Below, piece by piece: positions 46,870 to 58,179 of a stretch of DNA of 64,000 bases. Numbering within the stretch: the stretch's first letter is position 1; each line of letters begins with the position of its first letter. The stretch comes from Triglochin maritima (taxonomy: Eukaryota > Streptophyta > Magnoliopsida > Alismatales > Juncaginaceae), in the NCBI GenBank assembly GCA_963682175.1, contig OY821771.1, positions 32,570,201 to 32,634,200 of the forward strand, read 5' to 3'. The translations under genes were made by a program, and so were the position numbers. The notes below the pieces were generated by a model. It saw only the letters and a list, made by a program, of their open reading frames with translations. It did no database searches and was not told the DNA's origin.

Positions 46870-47400
46870 AGTTGAATGTACGAGAAGAGAATTACTCAGA
46901 AATTCAAGAAAAATTTGAGGTCATTCCTGAATCTCGCATTTGGTCCTCACAACCAATACGTTCATGGTGGGAATAAAATATTATGCCCATGAAAGAAGTG
47001 TTGTAACAATAAGTGGGTGATTAGAGGCGACGTCGTCGATAATATCATCATGAATGGCTTTGCTGGTAATTACAAGCAATGAATTTTTCATGGGGAAAAT
47101 ATTGTCAATTCGAGTGCACAAGTCGTCACAACAATCACAACACAACCAACAGAGATTGAGTCAATAGGATGACACAAACGACATAGAGGGGATGAGACAC
47201 GATGTGGTCGAAGGTGGTAACGTCAGAACCGATTCGTTGAGATCTGGGATTACAAATTATGCTCAAAAGGTGGTAACGTCAGAGCCTAAAGAAAGACAAA
47301 GCGACGAACAATGGTTGGTCATTATGCGAATGTTGCCGAGAGATTTATATAACATGGAGGATGAAGCATCTGAAGTCCCTGAGTATGGGTGAGTAAATCT
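46870..47400 (+). pseudogene. CACTA transposase-associated domain remnant
   Basis: Frame 46969-47170 reads ILCP-stop-KKCCNNKWVIRGDVV, then NIIMNGFAGNYKQ-stop-IFHGE. This is the Cys-rich transposase-associated domain at the N-terminus of plant CACTA transposases, normally CPCKKC and YKQWIFHGE. The second stop is TGA for TGG. A frameshift follows, and 47192-47392 continues with an acidic segment. It is not functional. Confidence 0.78.
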
Positions 47401-47779
47401 TGTCCAAGATCGAGTCGAATCAGACGATATTAATTTGGTCAATTTTGTTAGACTAGATTTAGAACTGGTGGTTGAGTAGTACACCCTGAGGGACATGCAC
47501 AATATATGTATGAATGGATATGAAGTTGTAATGACAAACCTAATATATGTATGAATAGATTTGAAATTTATAAATTGTATTATGCAGTTGATGATAAATT
47601 AAAGTACTTCATAATTTAGGTATGTTGAGACGTCAGTATTCACCATCGCACCCTGTGGGAGACGGTGATAGGTCTAGACGTTGACAACGTCAGGCAGACG
47701 ATACCCCACAGATAGCCGATGATGCAGCCGATAGTGAGGTCTTTCCTAGCTAGGAGGACACAGGTACAACAAGTACGAG

Positions 47780-48240
47780 TAGAGGTCATGGATCTACACA
47801 ACTTCTGGATGTTTGGAGCTCTACCATTCCAAATGAGATAGAGTTCACTCCAGAAGGAGTGTCGAAGGGACAGAAGGTCGAACGATACCAGAATTTCATT
47901 GGTGGAATAGCCAGGAGGACACAAGTACTGCCTCCTCGTTATTGGAATTTGAGATTGGTGTCAAAGAAGGACAAAGATGTGGCATGGGCGGAATTAACGG
48001 TAATATTACATATGTTCTTAAGTTACATTAATATTGATTTGAATTTTAAACTAATTTGAATTTATTTCACAGTCATGCTGGATAGTTCCTGAGGGGCTCA
48101 GAGGAAAAATTATGAAGTCTTTGAACACCAAATGGAAGGAAAACAAATACCAGTTGTACCTTAACGTTACAGATTTGGAGACTAGAGATGCTAGATTGGC
48201 GGCCACATATTTCTGTGGAGCATTGGGATACTCTTCTTGA
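47780..48240 (+). pseudogene. CACTA transposase_24-type exons
   Basis: Reads RGHGSTQLLDVWSSTIPN, GVSKGQKVERYQNFIGGIAR and PPRYWNLRLVSKKDKDVAW up to 47999, then a 73-nt GT-AG intron (48000-48072), then CWIVPEGLRGKIMKSLNTKW and LYLNVTDLETRDARLAATYF, ending in a stop at 48238-48240 where the family normally continues. It matches the plant transposase_24 family of CACTA accessory proteins. Confidence 0.75.
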
Positions 48241-48558
48241 CTATTGATCCAGCAAGATGTTTAAGGTAAATTTGTAAAAGTTTTAGTTAAATTATTGTCA
48301 TTGACTAAAAATTCAAGTATTTGGTTTATTGTTGTTGCAGAAGAAGAGAGGGACTAACAAGAAGAACCGAGCGAATATGGTAATACCAAGTCAGCGTGAT
48401 ACCAAATCGGTGGTGTGACACAGAGAGAAAATGATGATATATTATTTAAAATTTTAAATTTTTTATAGATTCATTATTATTTTTAATCTTATAGATTCAA
48501 CGGTATTGCAGATTGCAGAAAACCTAGACGTTCCTGAGCATAATCATACCGATATGTA

Positions 48559-49944
48559 TGATTGACATCATATCATGCATATATTTGTGTCTTATATCCT
48601 CTATTTTTAACCTAAGCATTGTTACATAACGAGTTTTATGTTTAAGCTTCAGGAAAAAAACAAGTGAGAAAGATAGACACAAAAAGGACCTAAGAGCAAG
48701 AGAAAGGATTGAATTGTAAGACTTATGGATTGAGATGCAAGAGAGAATGACCCAGATGTAAACCAAAAAGACCAATGAGCAAATTAAGAAGTTCCACACC
48801 ATCACGAGGAGTATTTTGGCAATTAGATCCGGGCCTAAGCTCTAACAACCAATTCGGGTGCACCAAACATGAAGAGATCTATCTACAAAAGGCTCCACCA
48901 AAGCACAACCTGATAAGCCCATTCCAGGCCAGCATTTGGCGGTTCCAAACCTCCAATTGGCAGTTGGTTTGGCTCCAAACCCGATTATGTTTAGTTGGGT
49001 GTTAGATTAGTGTGTTTTATGTCCATTTATGGTATGCGTTTAGTCCCGTACCGGGGGATTATCCCCAATTAACTTTTTCTATGACTTTAAATAGAACTTT
49101 TCCTCCTTCTTTGTAGTTATTCCTTGCTTGGTGGCATTCTCTCTACTTAGAATAAAGCCTTGGAGCAAAATTCAAGTGGAGAAGAATGTTACTTGTAATG
49201 TGAGTCATGTAAATAAAATATTTTTTTAGTTTGTTTTAATGTTGTCTTCTCTTTTTATTCTTGCTTGCTTAGCTTAATATTGTTTTATCTTAGTAGAAGT
49301 AATTAGAATGTTTCCTTTTCTTAATGTAGTTTGTAGTTTAATGAGTAGTGAGTAGTTCCATCCCCCTTTGGGGGTGGAGTTGATGTTTATACATGTCATG
49401 TAGAATGGAATGAATGTTATATGTTGCTTTCTGTGATAAATGTGAGTATGCTTGTTTGAATTAAAGAGAATACTTAACTTGATGGTTTCTGTCATATTCA
49501 TTAGGTACATCTCATGCTTGTTTAGGTTCTTAATAACAAACTTGTTTATGCTCATATTAATCAACTAGGTTAGTGATTTAGATGATGTGTCTTGTCATTA
49601 TGTACTTCCTATGCATAGCAACACTACCTACATTTGTGCTCTATTGAATGCATTAATCACCACTTATTTCATTTGTACACACACTCCACCCCTTAGGGGT
49701 TTCTCTTCCTGAATTCCAGCTTGCTTTATTAGTTAGTTTAGTTTCATTGTTGTTTGCTTTCGTCATCTTTGTTTGTTACTTACTAGTGTAGCGTAACATA
49801 ATTTAGTTTAGTTTAATGTAATCACTTCTTCTTCCCCTCTTTTCCCAATTGCCTTCGAAAGAACCATAGTCGACACACCTCCCTGTGGATCGACCCGTAC
49901 TTTCCACTGCTTCATCGCGGCAGTGCAGTTGCGGTTAAACTTGT
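48559..49944 (+). repeat. Solo LTR, family-A-related, inside CACTA exon
   Basis: Starts TGATTGACATCATATCATGC. It has the decayed palindrome pair (about 48933-48966), the hairpin remnant ACCGGGGGATTATCCCCAAT (49050-49069), a TTTAAATA box and the conserved GACCCGTACTTTCCACTGCTTC near the end. A 10-bp repeat CCGATATGTA flanks it (48549-48558 and 49945-49954). Across the junction a single frame reads HNHTDMYIRLHDKSLPEATT, so it landed in a CACTA coding exon. The usual ...CA end is not evident. Confidence 0.75.
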
Positions 49945-50612
49945 CCGATATGTACATCCGGCTTCATGACAAGTCCCTTCCTGAAGCTACGACCATTATT
50001 GTAAGTTTAAGATTATTATTAATTTTCAATTACTTAGTGTTGTTTGATACATTCTTTGTGAATTTATAATGTTTTCTTCTTTTATGAACAATTGAAATCA
50101 TCGCGAGGATCGGGTGAGACGAGCTCTCAGGGGTCTATCAATACGGCAGTTGGCGCCCAGGATTCGGTCGAAATTGTTCTCAGTGACGGGCATGGACATG
50201 TGAGGATGTACTCGGGTCTCATTACCCCAACTGACATATACAACCCGCGCGGAACGCCGTCTCAAGCAGATAATAGCGCCAGAGTGGAGGATGAGAAAGG
50301 TGAGGAGATGAAGAAGGTGTTAAGCCAGCTATGGAGACACAAAACAAGTTAGAGAAGACGCAAAACAACATCGAGAGATATAAGTTGATGATCGAATTTT
50401 TGATGGAGATTGGAGGTTTTAATCTTGCGGTATTTTATTTATAATTTAGTAAATTATATTACATTTTACTATGTTAATTTGTATATATTATAATGTTTTA
50501 AGTGACTTAATGTTTTAATCCTGTAGAATTTTTGCACGCCAAATCCACGGCCAAGTCGAGTTAACGATGATGATCCATCTGACGGAGCCGACACGGGAGG
50601 TTTAGTAGCTTA
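49945..50612 (+). pseudogene. CACTA accessory protein, C-terminal exons
   Basis: After the solo LTR the frame resumes (DKSLPEATTII), followed by a GTAAGT donor at about 50001. The next exon (about 50092-50352) begins SSRGSGETSSQGSINTAVGA, then has GHGHVRMYSGLITPTDIYNP. The last exon (about 50527-50612) reads CTPNPRPSRVNDDDPSDGAD and a stop. The order and composition fit the C-terminus of the same CACTA gene. Confidence 0.6.
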
Positions 50613-50930
50613 GTGTTTTATATTTTGTGCCATTTTTTTGATTTAACGCCATTGTAGTACTTATTGAATTTAGATGCTAATTGTAATGAAATTACAACTT
50701 GTTTGTTTGAATTGTTTTTAGATAAATTAATATATTTAACTTTTGTGTTTAGATTGTTTGAATTATTGTTGAAAGAGTTGCATGTCTATGAATGGTTGTT
50801 GTTGAATAATGATTGAATTGGATGTGTATGAATGCTTATTGAATGATGTGTCTGAATGTTTGAGGAATGAATAGAGAATCTTGGAACCCAGAATAGCAAA
50901 CAAGCTCTTTTGGGTTTTGGAAAATAAAAA

Positions 50931-51310
50931 CACCGACGGACAATATCCATTGATGATAGTACTGACGTTTGCATGCATACACCGACAATACCATATCCGT
51001 CGGTGTATGTAACAGATAATTAACTCCGACAACATCTATCCATCCGTGTAGGTTCTGCAGCCGTCGGAGAACGGATTGGTCGGTGTAACCTACACAGGCG
51101 GAAGGTCCATTGGTGTTCTACAATACGACGGAAGCAAGTAAACCGTTTTGGCGAGAATTGTCGTGCCAAAAGTACCACTGACGGTATATATGCGTCGGTC
51201 CGTCCGTCGGAGTAGATATACATCGACACATTTAACATCGGCGACACTGTATCCGTCGATGTACATTAATCCCAACGGAAGATGATAAGCACCGACGGAT
51301 ACCTTCCATT
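50931..51310. repeat. CACTA 3' subterminal repeats
   Basis: Alternating CACCGACGGA and TCCGTCGGTG units, for example 50931-50955, 50981-51007, 51291-51315, matching those at 41228-41580. They mark the distal end of the CACTA element. Confidence 0.75.
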
Positions 51311-51799
51311 GGTGAAACCTCGTATTACTGTAGTATAATGTTCAGAAAGGGAAGACAAATAATAGGTATCGAAGTGTAACAACCCCGAACAGTGGAAAAT
51401 TTAAACTTTTTAAAATCAAGGAAACACAATGATAAAATCATCAAGAGTGGGGACATTACTCAAAGAAATACCCAAATATATCTGGTGCACCATATTACAC
51501 AAGAGTTTGTCAAAAGAGTGATTACATTAGAACACAAAATACATAATACATGTAATCAGGACAACCTAAAATAGACAGACAACAGGATCCAGTCCCAAAG
51601 TGCAATCTCCCTCGGTCACCACCCGCCGGAACCTAACGCGGTCCTGAAAATAAACATAACAACAATGCCTGAGTTTCCATAAGGAAACCCCGTATGACAA
51701 GCTCACCTATATGCCCTATCATACTAGTATAGCATGACATGAAATACAAAGCAATAAACAACATTCTCACAAGGGCAAAACCGGACATCCGTCCTGCAA

Positions 51800-52300
51800 T
51801 CGTTCCCGCTGCCACATAGGCCCCGCGGTCTACAATCGCCACCGCTGCAACACAGGCCCCACGGTCCATAGCATCACCGCCGCCACACAGGCCGCATGGA
51901 CCTCCCTGTCGCCAGACAGGCCGCATAGGGCACTCCCGTCGCCACACAGGCCGCACGGGCCGAACATCGGGTCTCCGTAGAGACCTACCGTAGGCACATA
52001 CGGTCTAGCGGACAATACGCAACACATCCCCACGCGCGACTACACAAGCCAAGGGATCGGTGAAGAGGCGTTCGCACTTCCGCGCAGGTAGAATCAGATC
52101 TGAAAACATCGTGGTCCACCAGCCGTCGCTCAGGTCGGTCCATCACCGACACCACACAGACCGCACGGTATCTCACTCGATAGGTGCCCAATCGAGCTAC
52201 CTGCCGGAACACATCATCGGCAGTCCATCGCCGCAACCACACAGGCCACGCACGATCCTCCCTGCCGCCACACAGGGGCCCTCCCATCGCCACACAGGAC
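51800..52300. repeat. CACACAGGCC repeat block
   Basis: About ten imperfect units of CGCCACACAGGCCGCAYGG-type sequence at irregular spacing. Reading frames in it are G/C-rich artefacts on both strands. Confidence 0.7.
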
Positions 52301-52774
52301 GCACGGGCATGTGCAATCACTGCCTATCAAGGCCAGTCGAACATATCCGCCACACAAAGGCCAGACAATCGACAGATCCGAACCAAAGTCTGCGGGGTCA
52401 ACGAGCTCCACGTGCAGACACCAACTCCGCCGCTATAAAAGTAGGGCAGCGCCCTCCGTAGCCATCCAGGCCGGTAGTCACTTCACCCAACGACAATTGC
52501 GTGCCCGCTGAAGCAATGGGATCCGCAATCCCTCAGGATGCTACTCTAACACGAGTCAAATCAATCCATCATATTAGTCACGATCCATACATGGAGGTGA
52601 CGCGTCCCGAACACCCACACTCTTCCACACGGCGGTCCCTGGGCAGGCACCGTCACCTTCTATTTTAACGCGCCCACCGTCACCTCCCGGCTCACGCACA
52701 AGGCGAGGACACGTGTTTCCGTGGACAGAGTTGGCATTCAAACAGGGAACCAGAAATTCAGTCCTGTGCAAAAA

Positions 52775-53172
52775 CGGTCGACCGAAGGAGGCAACCCGGT
52801 CGACCGATTCCCAAAGGGAATTGGTCGACCGAAGGTCTGCAACGGTCGAACTATTTGCACAAAACTTAAGTCCCAACGGTCTACCGAAAGTCTAAAACCG
52901 GTCGACCGAACGAGGTCAAAATCCAGAGTCTGGTCAAAATCGTACAAGTCTATTCGGTCGACCGACTCAGGGGTCCCGGTCGACCGAAAACTACAGGGTC
53001 ATCCTAGCATTCTAGGTCATCTATCGGTCGACCGCAATCAAGCATAAAAACCCAATACCCTTAAGCTCCGGTCGACCGACCACAAGGAACCGGTCGACCA
53101 AGAACAACCAGGCAATCAAAATACACTACATTCGGTCGACCGCCCGAAGGCACCGGTCGACCGTTGGTCGAC
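52775..53172. repeat. GGTCGACC array in solo LTR-like element
   Basis: Fourteen or so units of CGGTCGACCG, many perfect, often as CGGTCGACCGAA or CCGGTCGACCG, spaced roughly 20-45 bp. This is the fourth sequence family in the window with this array. Confidence 0.88.
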
Positions 53173-53751
53173 AGCAACCTTGCGCCAGCTAAAGATTTTA
53201 CGTCGTTTCCTCGTCGCCGGCGAGGTCTCCGACCTCCCACGACCAACCACAACTCCACCCCAACGTGGGTGAGAAAAAATGCCTCTAATGCAAGAACTCG
53301 GCATACCTTCTTCGCGAAGAACAACAAACTTCACCGGAGCTCCAACGACGCCTTCGGACTGCAACCTCACGCACCTCCTCCTTGCGTCTTCTTCCCACCA
53401 CGTCCTTGCCTCGCGCTCCTTGCTCTGCAACCCTCACCACCGGAGCTCAAGGATCAAGAAGGAGAGGAAAAGATGGGTGGAGAGAAGAATGAAGAGAGGA
53501 AGAAGAAGAAATGAGAGAACATGAGAGAGAGAGAGGAGCTTCTCCTTCTTCAAACCCAACACCAACTGCAGCAACAACAACACTTCCCTCCCTCAACCCA
53601 CGCCTCCTCCATCTTCCTACACCATAGCCCACCTCCTTCACGTCACCAACAACACCCCTATTCCTTCCCCCAACTCCCATGCAAACACCATCATTAGGCC
53701 CTCCTAATCACCATTAAACCCTAAGCAAGGTTAGGGTTATTACAATCGAAG

Positions 53752-54953
53752 ATTATCGACTATTCCTCGGCCTGAAGATCTAGACTATTCTGATTGAGAT
53801 TTGAGACTCTATAAAAAAAATAGAAGTTATGAATTGTAATTTTGTTTGTATGTTCATTTTTGTAATTATTATTTTCAAAAGTTAGGAATATAAGTGTTTA
53901 TTTGAACTGAAAATTTAATTCGCATGTGTGTCTAACAAGAGTTATGAATGATATGTGTTTATATGTTAAACTTGTTTTGTCTGCAATTTTTGTGTTAAAG
54001 AGTTATGAATGATTTGTCTCTTTTTGTAATGACTCACGCTCTGGACTGACTGCTGGACACACTCTGGACACACTTTGGATATGTTCAGAGTGTGTCCACA
54101 ATGTGCGTGTCCAGAGTGTGTCAAGAATGTGTGCATCCAGAGTGTGTCCAGAATGTGTATATCTAAAATGTGTGTCCAGAGTGTGTCTAGAATTTGTCTA
54201 GAGTATGTCCCGTATGTGTGTCCAGAATGTATCTAGAATGTGTGTGTCCAAAATGTGTTCAGTGTGTGTCCAATCATTTTTTGCTTTGTTAGGAAACAAA
54301 TCGTTTCATCTTTTATCGGGAATCACAAATTGTTAATGATTTAAATAATACACAAATCATGATTCTTTTATCAGAAACCCCCACATTTGCTACGTGGTCG
54401 GTGACATGACGCGTGTCCGTGACGCGAGGCGTCCGTGTATCAACTCCCTTTAACATATTATATGGTATTCCACAACCACGCTCCATGACCCTATATTACA
54501 ACATTACACAACAATGGAAAATAGGGAATTAAGTTTGAATAAACGGACGAAGAAGCACAGTTACAATCAACATATCTTGAAACAAAAATATTTAAAAAAT
54601 CTATGGGCAAAGAAGCTTTGATGGAAGACATGTTGAAGGAACAATCTTTGCTGATTTGTGTGTAGGAATTAAAGACATTTGAAATGAGAACTATGGTGGA
54701 TTTTCACCAATATAAATCGGGGAGAAGATGAAAGGGTTATGAGAGGGATAGATGGCCGCTCTTTAGGACGCTCCTTCAGTGACGCGGCTGAGTTGGCACT
54801 CTCCACGTCAGCACAGAAAAAAGTTTTTTTATTTATTTTATTCCTCAATTCTTTGGTTATACGTACAAATGTCTGCATCTCTCCATCCCTCATTAATGCG
54901 TCTCAAATCACTCCCTTCCTTCATCATTTTGGCGCTCCTACACAGCAGAAGAC
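53752..54953. other. Unassigned flank with GTGTCCAGA minisatellite
   Basis: No credible gene. At about 54045-54275 there is a degenerate array of GTGTGTCCAGAATGT units. Its first two units (GGACACACTCTGGACACACT) run in the opposite direction, so the array starts as an inverted repeat. This may be the left flank or subterminal region of the MULE that follows; no terminal repeat was identified. Confidence 0.55.
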
Positions 54954-54956
54954 TTG

Positions 54957-57900
54957 TTATTCATCTCAAGATGCGTCTTCCTTTTTCTTCCCTTCTCTTC
55001 TGTGGTCCTTCCTCTGTACTCCAATGGAAATCGTTCATGTGCCCCCCAAGTGGAGCAGCCGGCAAACATTCCTAAGGAGGAGATGTTTTTTCCTTCTTTC
55101 GAAGAAGCCAAAACATTTTACGTGGCCTATGCCGATTCTTGTGGTTTTGGTGTTAAGACAAGGCAATCTCATTACGATCGTGGTGTTGTTATACGGGCCA
55201 CGCTGACTTGCTCCAAGGAGGGCACGACACCAACAAACCAAGGGCAAGGAAAATTGAAGCCTGGGTTATCCAGTAGAGTCCAATGCACTGCTCGGATAAG
55301 GGTCTCCGGAAACCCAGCAAGGGGTTACCATATTAACTTTGTGGATCTTAAACATAACCACGCCATGCTTGAACAGGAGCAAATGCGTTTTCTCAGACAA
55401 AAACGAACCGTCCCTGAGGCCGCCAAAGCACGCATATCGTGCAATGATACTGCTGGGATATCTGCTGCTAAGACCATGCAATCTTTTGTGGTCGAGGCTG
55501 GAGGTCAAGACAAATTGACTTTCAACGAAAGGGATTTAAGGTTTGTGTTCTTTCTGCCTAACATAATTGAAGTTAAACATTTTGCTCCTGGTCTTAGTGG
55601 TTCCTATGTGCAGGAATGTTGTAAACGAAGTCAGAAATTTAAAGATGGGACCTGGTGATGCACAAGCTCTTCAGAACTATTTCATTAAGTTGCAGAAGAT
55701 TGATTCCATATTTTTCTATGTAATGGATATGGATGACGAAGGAAGACTACGGAACGTGTTTTGGGCTGACTGTCGTTCTAGAGTTGCATATTCATACTTT
55801 GGAGACGCAATATGTTTCGACACCACCTACATTACAAACAAATACGACATGCCTTTTGCCCCATTTGTAGGAGTTAATCACCATTTCGAGTCAGTTTTGC
55901 TCGGTTGCGCTTTGTTGTCTTCTGAGACCACTGAAAATTACATATGATTGTTCCAAACATTGTTGTCGTGTATGAACGGTAAGGTGTGGCTATGTCCAGT
56001 TAAAGGTTTGTGACTGTTCAGTTTAAGCTGTGTATGTGTTCGGTTTAAGTGGTGGAACTGTTTGGTTTAAGTGGTGGAACTGTTCGGTTTAAGTGGTGTG
56101 ACTGTTCGGTTTAAGGTGTGAATCCGTTCGGTTTAAGTGGTGTGACTGTTCGGTTTAAGGTGTGTATGTGTTCGGTTTAAGTGGTTGAACTGTTCGGTTT
56201 AAGTGGTGGAACTGTTCGGTTTAAGTGGTGTGACTGTTCGGTTTAAGTTGTGAATCCATTCGGTTTAAGGTGTGAATCCGTTCGGTTTAAGTGGTATGAC
56301 TGTTCGGTATAAGTGGTGTGACTGTTCGGTTTAAGGTGTGACTGTTCGGTTTAAGTGGTGGAACGGTTCGGTTTAAGGTGTGTATGTGTTCGGTTTAAGT
56401 GGTTGAACTGTTCGGTTTAAGTGGTGTGACTGTTCGGTTTAAGGTGTGAATCTGTTCGGTTTAAGGTGTGAATCTGTTCGGTTTAAGGTGTGAATCCGTT
56501 CGGTTTAAGTTGTATGTCTGTTCGGATTAAGTTGTCTGTCTGTTCGGAATAAGTTGTCTGTATGTTCGGAATATGTTGTGTGTCTGTTCGGTTTAAGTTG
56601 TATGTTTGTTCGGATTAAGTTGTCGGTCTGTTCGGAATAAGATGTCTGTCTGTTCGGAATATGTTGTGTGTCTGTTCGGATTAAGTTGTGTGCCTGTTCC
56701 GACTAAGTTGTGGGTCTGTTCGGATTTAGTTGTGTGACTGTTCGGTTTAAGGTGTGAATCCGTTCGGTTTAAGTTGTGGGTCTGTTCGGTTTTAGGTGTG
56801 TGACTGTTCTATTAAAGTTTTCAAAGTAGGATTTTGTACCTTTCAATATATGTCTCACTCCTTTTAAATTACCCCCTTATGCAGATATAACACCCCCAGC
56901 CATAATAACAGATTAATGTAGTGTCATTACTGCTGCTGTAAGGAATGTCTTCCCAGATTCAAGACACAGATTCTGTATATGACACATAATGAACAAAGCT
57001 CCCGTGAAGTTGCCGACGCAGTATCGGAAGCACATGTTATTTGATCTGAAATTGATTGTATATGATTCCAAAACCCCGGCAGAATTTGATCGTAATTGGC
57101 AGGGTTTCCTTCTTGATTTTGACCTGCAGAACCATAGCTGGCTAAAATCGATTTATGCAATCCGAGAGTCGTGGATACCTGCATTTGTTGGTGATACTTT
57201 TTTCGCAGGAATGACATCTACTCAGAGAAGCGAGAGTATGAACGCCTTTTTCGACAAGTATCTTACTTCGAAGACCACCCTTAAGCAGTTTGTTCAACAA
57301 TACGAACTTGCGCTCCGCCATAAGTACGAGAAGGAAGCTCAATCAGATTTTGATTGTCTTCATAAGAGACCCCAGTTGGTTTCAATTTATCCATTCGAGA
57401 GACAGATGAGCGAGTTGTATACGGTAGGGGTCTTCAAGAAAGTGCAGTTAGAAATTGGGAAGATGATATACTGCGATATAACGGAGGAGTTCAATACGAA
57501 TGACACATTTAAGTACAAGGTATCTGAACGTGTTTTGGCTGGTGAGCAGCTACTGTCGAAACGTTTCCAAGTACAAAACATATCCATGAACTTCACATGT
57601 GATTGTAGAATGTTTCAGCACGTTGGCCTTCTATGCTGCCACGTTTTTGTTGTACTTGGACGCTTAAATCCTAATGCATTGCTCCCAGACTCTTACATCG
57701 TTAATCGATGGCGGAAGGATATTAGAAGGAGCTATCGAGATAAGATGTACCCAGACGATGGCGTAATGGAGAAGGATACGCTTCGTCGTCACGACGACAT
57801 CTTGGGTCGTGCCGTTTGGATCGCACAGGAAGCCTTCATTTCCCACGAAAGGTATATTGAGGCCGTGAAGTGTATTGAAATGCTTAAGGCACGTATGCAC

Positions 57901-58179
57901 ACTACCCAGTTCTTGGTTCGACTTGATGAACCTGAGTCTGTGGGTACATCGGTTCTTAATCCAGATAATGTCAGACGTATAGGAAGACCCTCGACTAGAC
58001 GTCGAGTGTCTTTAGCTGAGAAGATAATTAAAAAAAGCCATAAAAAACACGCCCAACAAGAGAAGAGAAAGTTCAAGATGAAGGTTACATCTTCGCTTCA
58101 CGAAGTCGCACCAAAACCCGGGGATCCTGATTTCTCTGATTGGGACATGAATTTGTATTACGAGGAACTTCCTCCTTGA
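54957..58179 (+). pseudogene. FAR1-type MULE transposase (FHY3/FAR1 family)
   Basis: Three exons: to 55540, 55614-55978 and 56885-58179, with GT-AG introns of 73 and 906 nt. Exon 1 holds the FAR1 zinc-binding domain from about 55056 (FPSFEEAKTFYVAYADSCGF ... RVQCTARIRV ... LKHNHAM); the true start codon is unclear. The MULE catalytic core spans exons 2-3: first Asp in CFDTTYITNKYD, second in AIITD, Glu in TQRSESMNAFFDKYL. A SWIM zinc finger follows (CDCRMFQHVGLLCCHVF). Three in-frame stops kill it: TGA for Trp in NYIWLF (55945-55947), TAA for Gln after AIITD, and TGA for Trp in FCIWHIM. It could be a decayed FRS host gene, but the linked ULP1 gene favours a MULE. Confidence 0.88.
56010..56815 (+). 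repeat. CTGTTCGG minisatellite, array 1, in transposase intron 2
   Basis: About 800 bp of 20-22-bp units, consensus CTGTTCGGTTTAAGTGGTGTGA shading into CTGTTCGGAATAAGTTGTCT forms toward the right. It fills nearly all of intron 2. The conserved core is TGTTCGGWWTAAG. Confidence 0.92.

Larger units (their letters stand above)
41228..51330 (+). mobile_element. CACTA-type DNA transposon with two nested LTR insertions
   Basis: Both ends carry clustered CACCGACGGA / TCCGTCGGTG subterminal motifs (41228-41580 and 50931-51310). Between them are decayed exons of the plant CACTA transposase family. The body is split by a SIRE-like Copia (41718-45419) and an Athila-like solo LTR (48559-49944). Clean CACTA terminal inverted repeats were not found, so the outer limits are approximate. 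Confidence 0.72.
51375..53744 (-). repeat. Solo LTR-like element with 7-bp direct flanking repeat
   Basis: 2,370 bp starting TGTAACAACCC and ending GGGTTATTACA, an 11-bp terminal inverted repeat with one mismatch. It is immediately flanked by ATCGAAG on both sides (51368-51374 and 53745-53751). No PBS, PPT or coding domain was found. The ends resemble plant Ty3/gypsy LTRs; the minus orientation is inferred from the ...GTTACA end. Seven bases is longer than the usual 5-bp target duplication of LTR elements, so another class of non-autonomous element is possible. Confidence 0.7.

Noticed and set aside
56010..56815. Regular short repeats resembling a CRISPR array
   Set aside because: Units are directly abutting 20-22-mers with no unique spacers, sit in an intron, and occur in plant DNA. 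This is a minisatellite.
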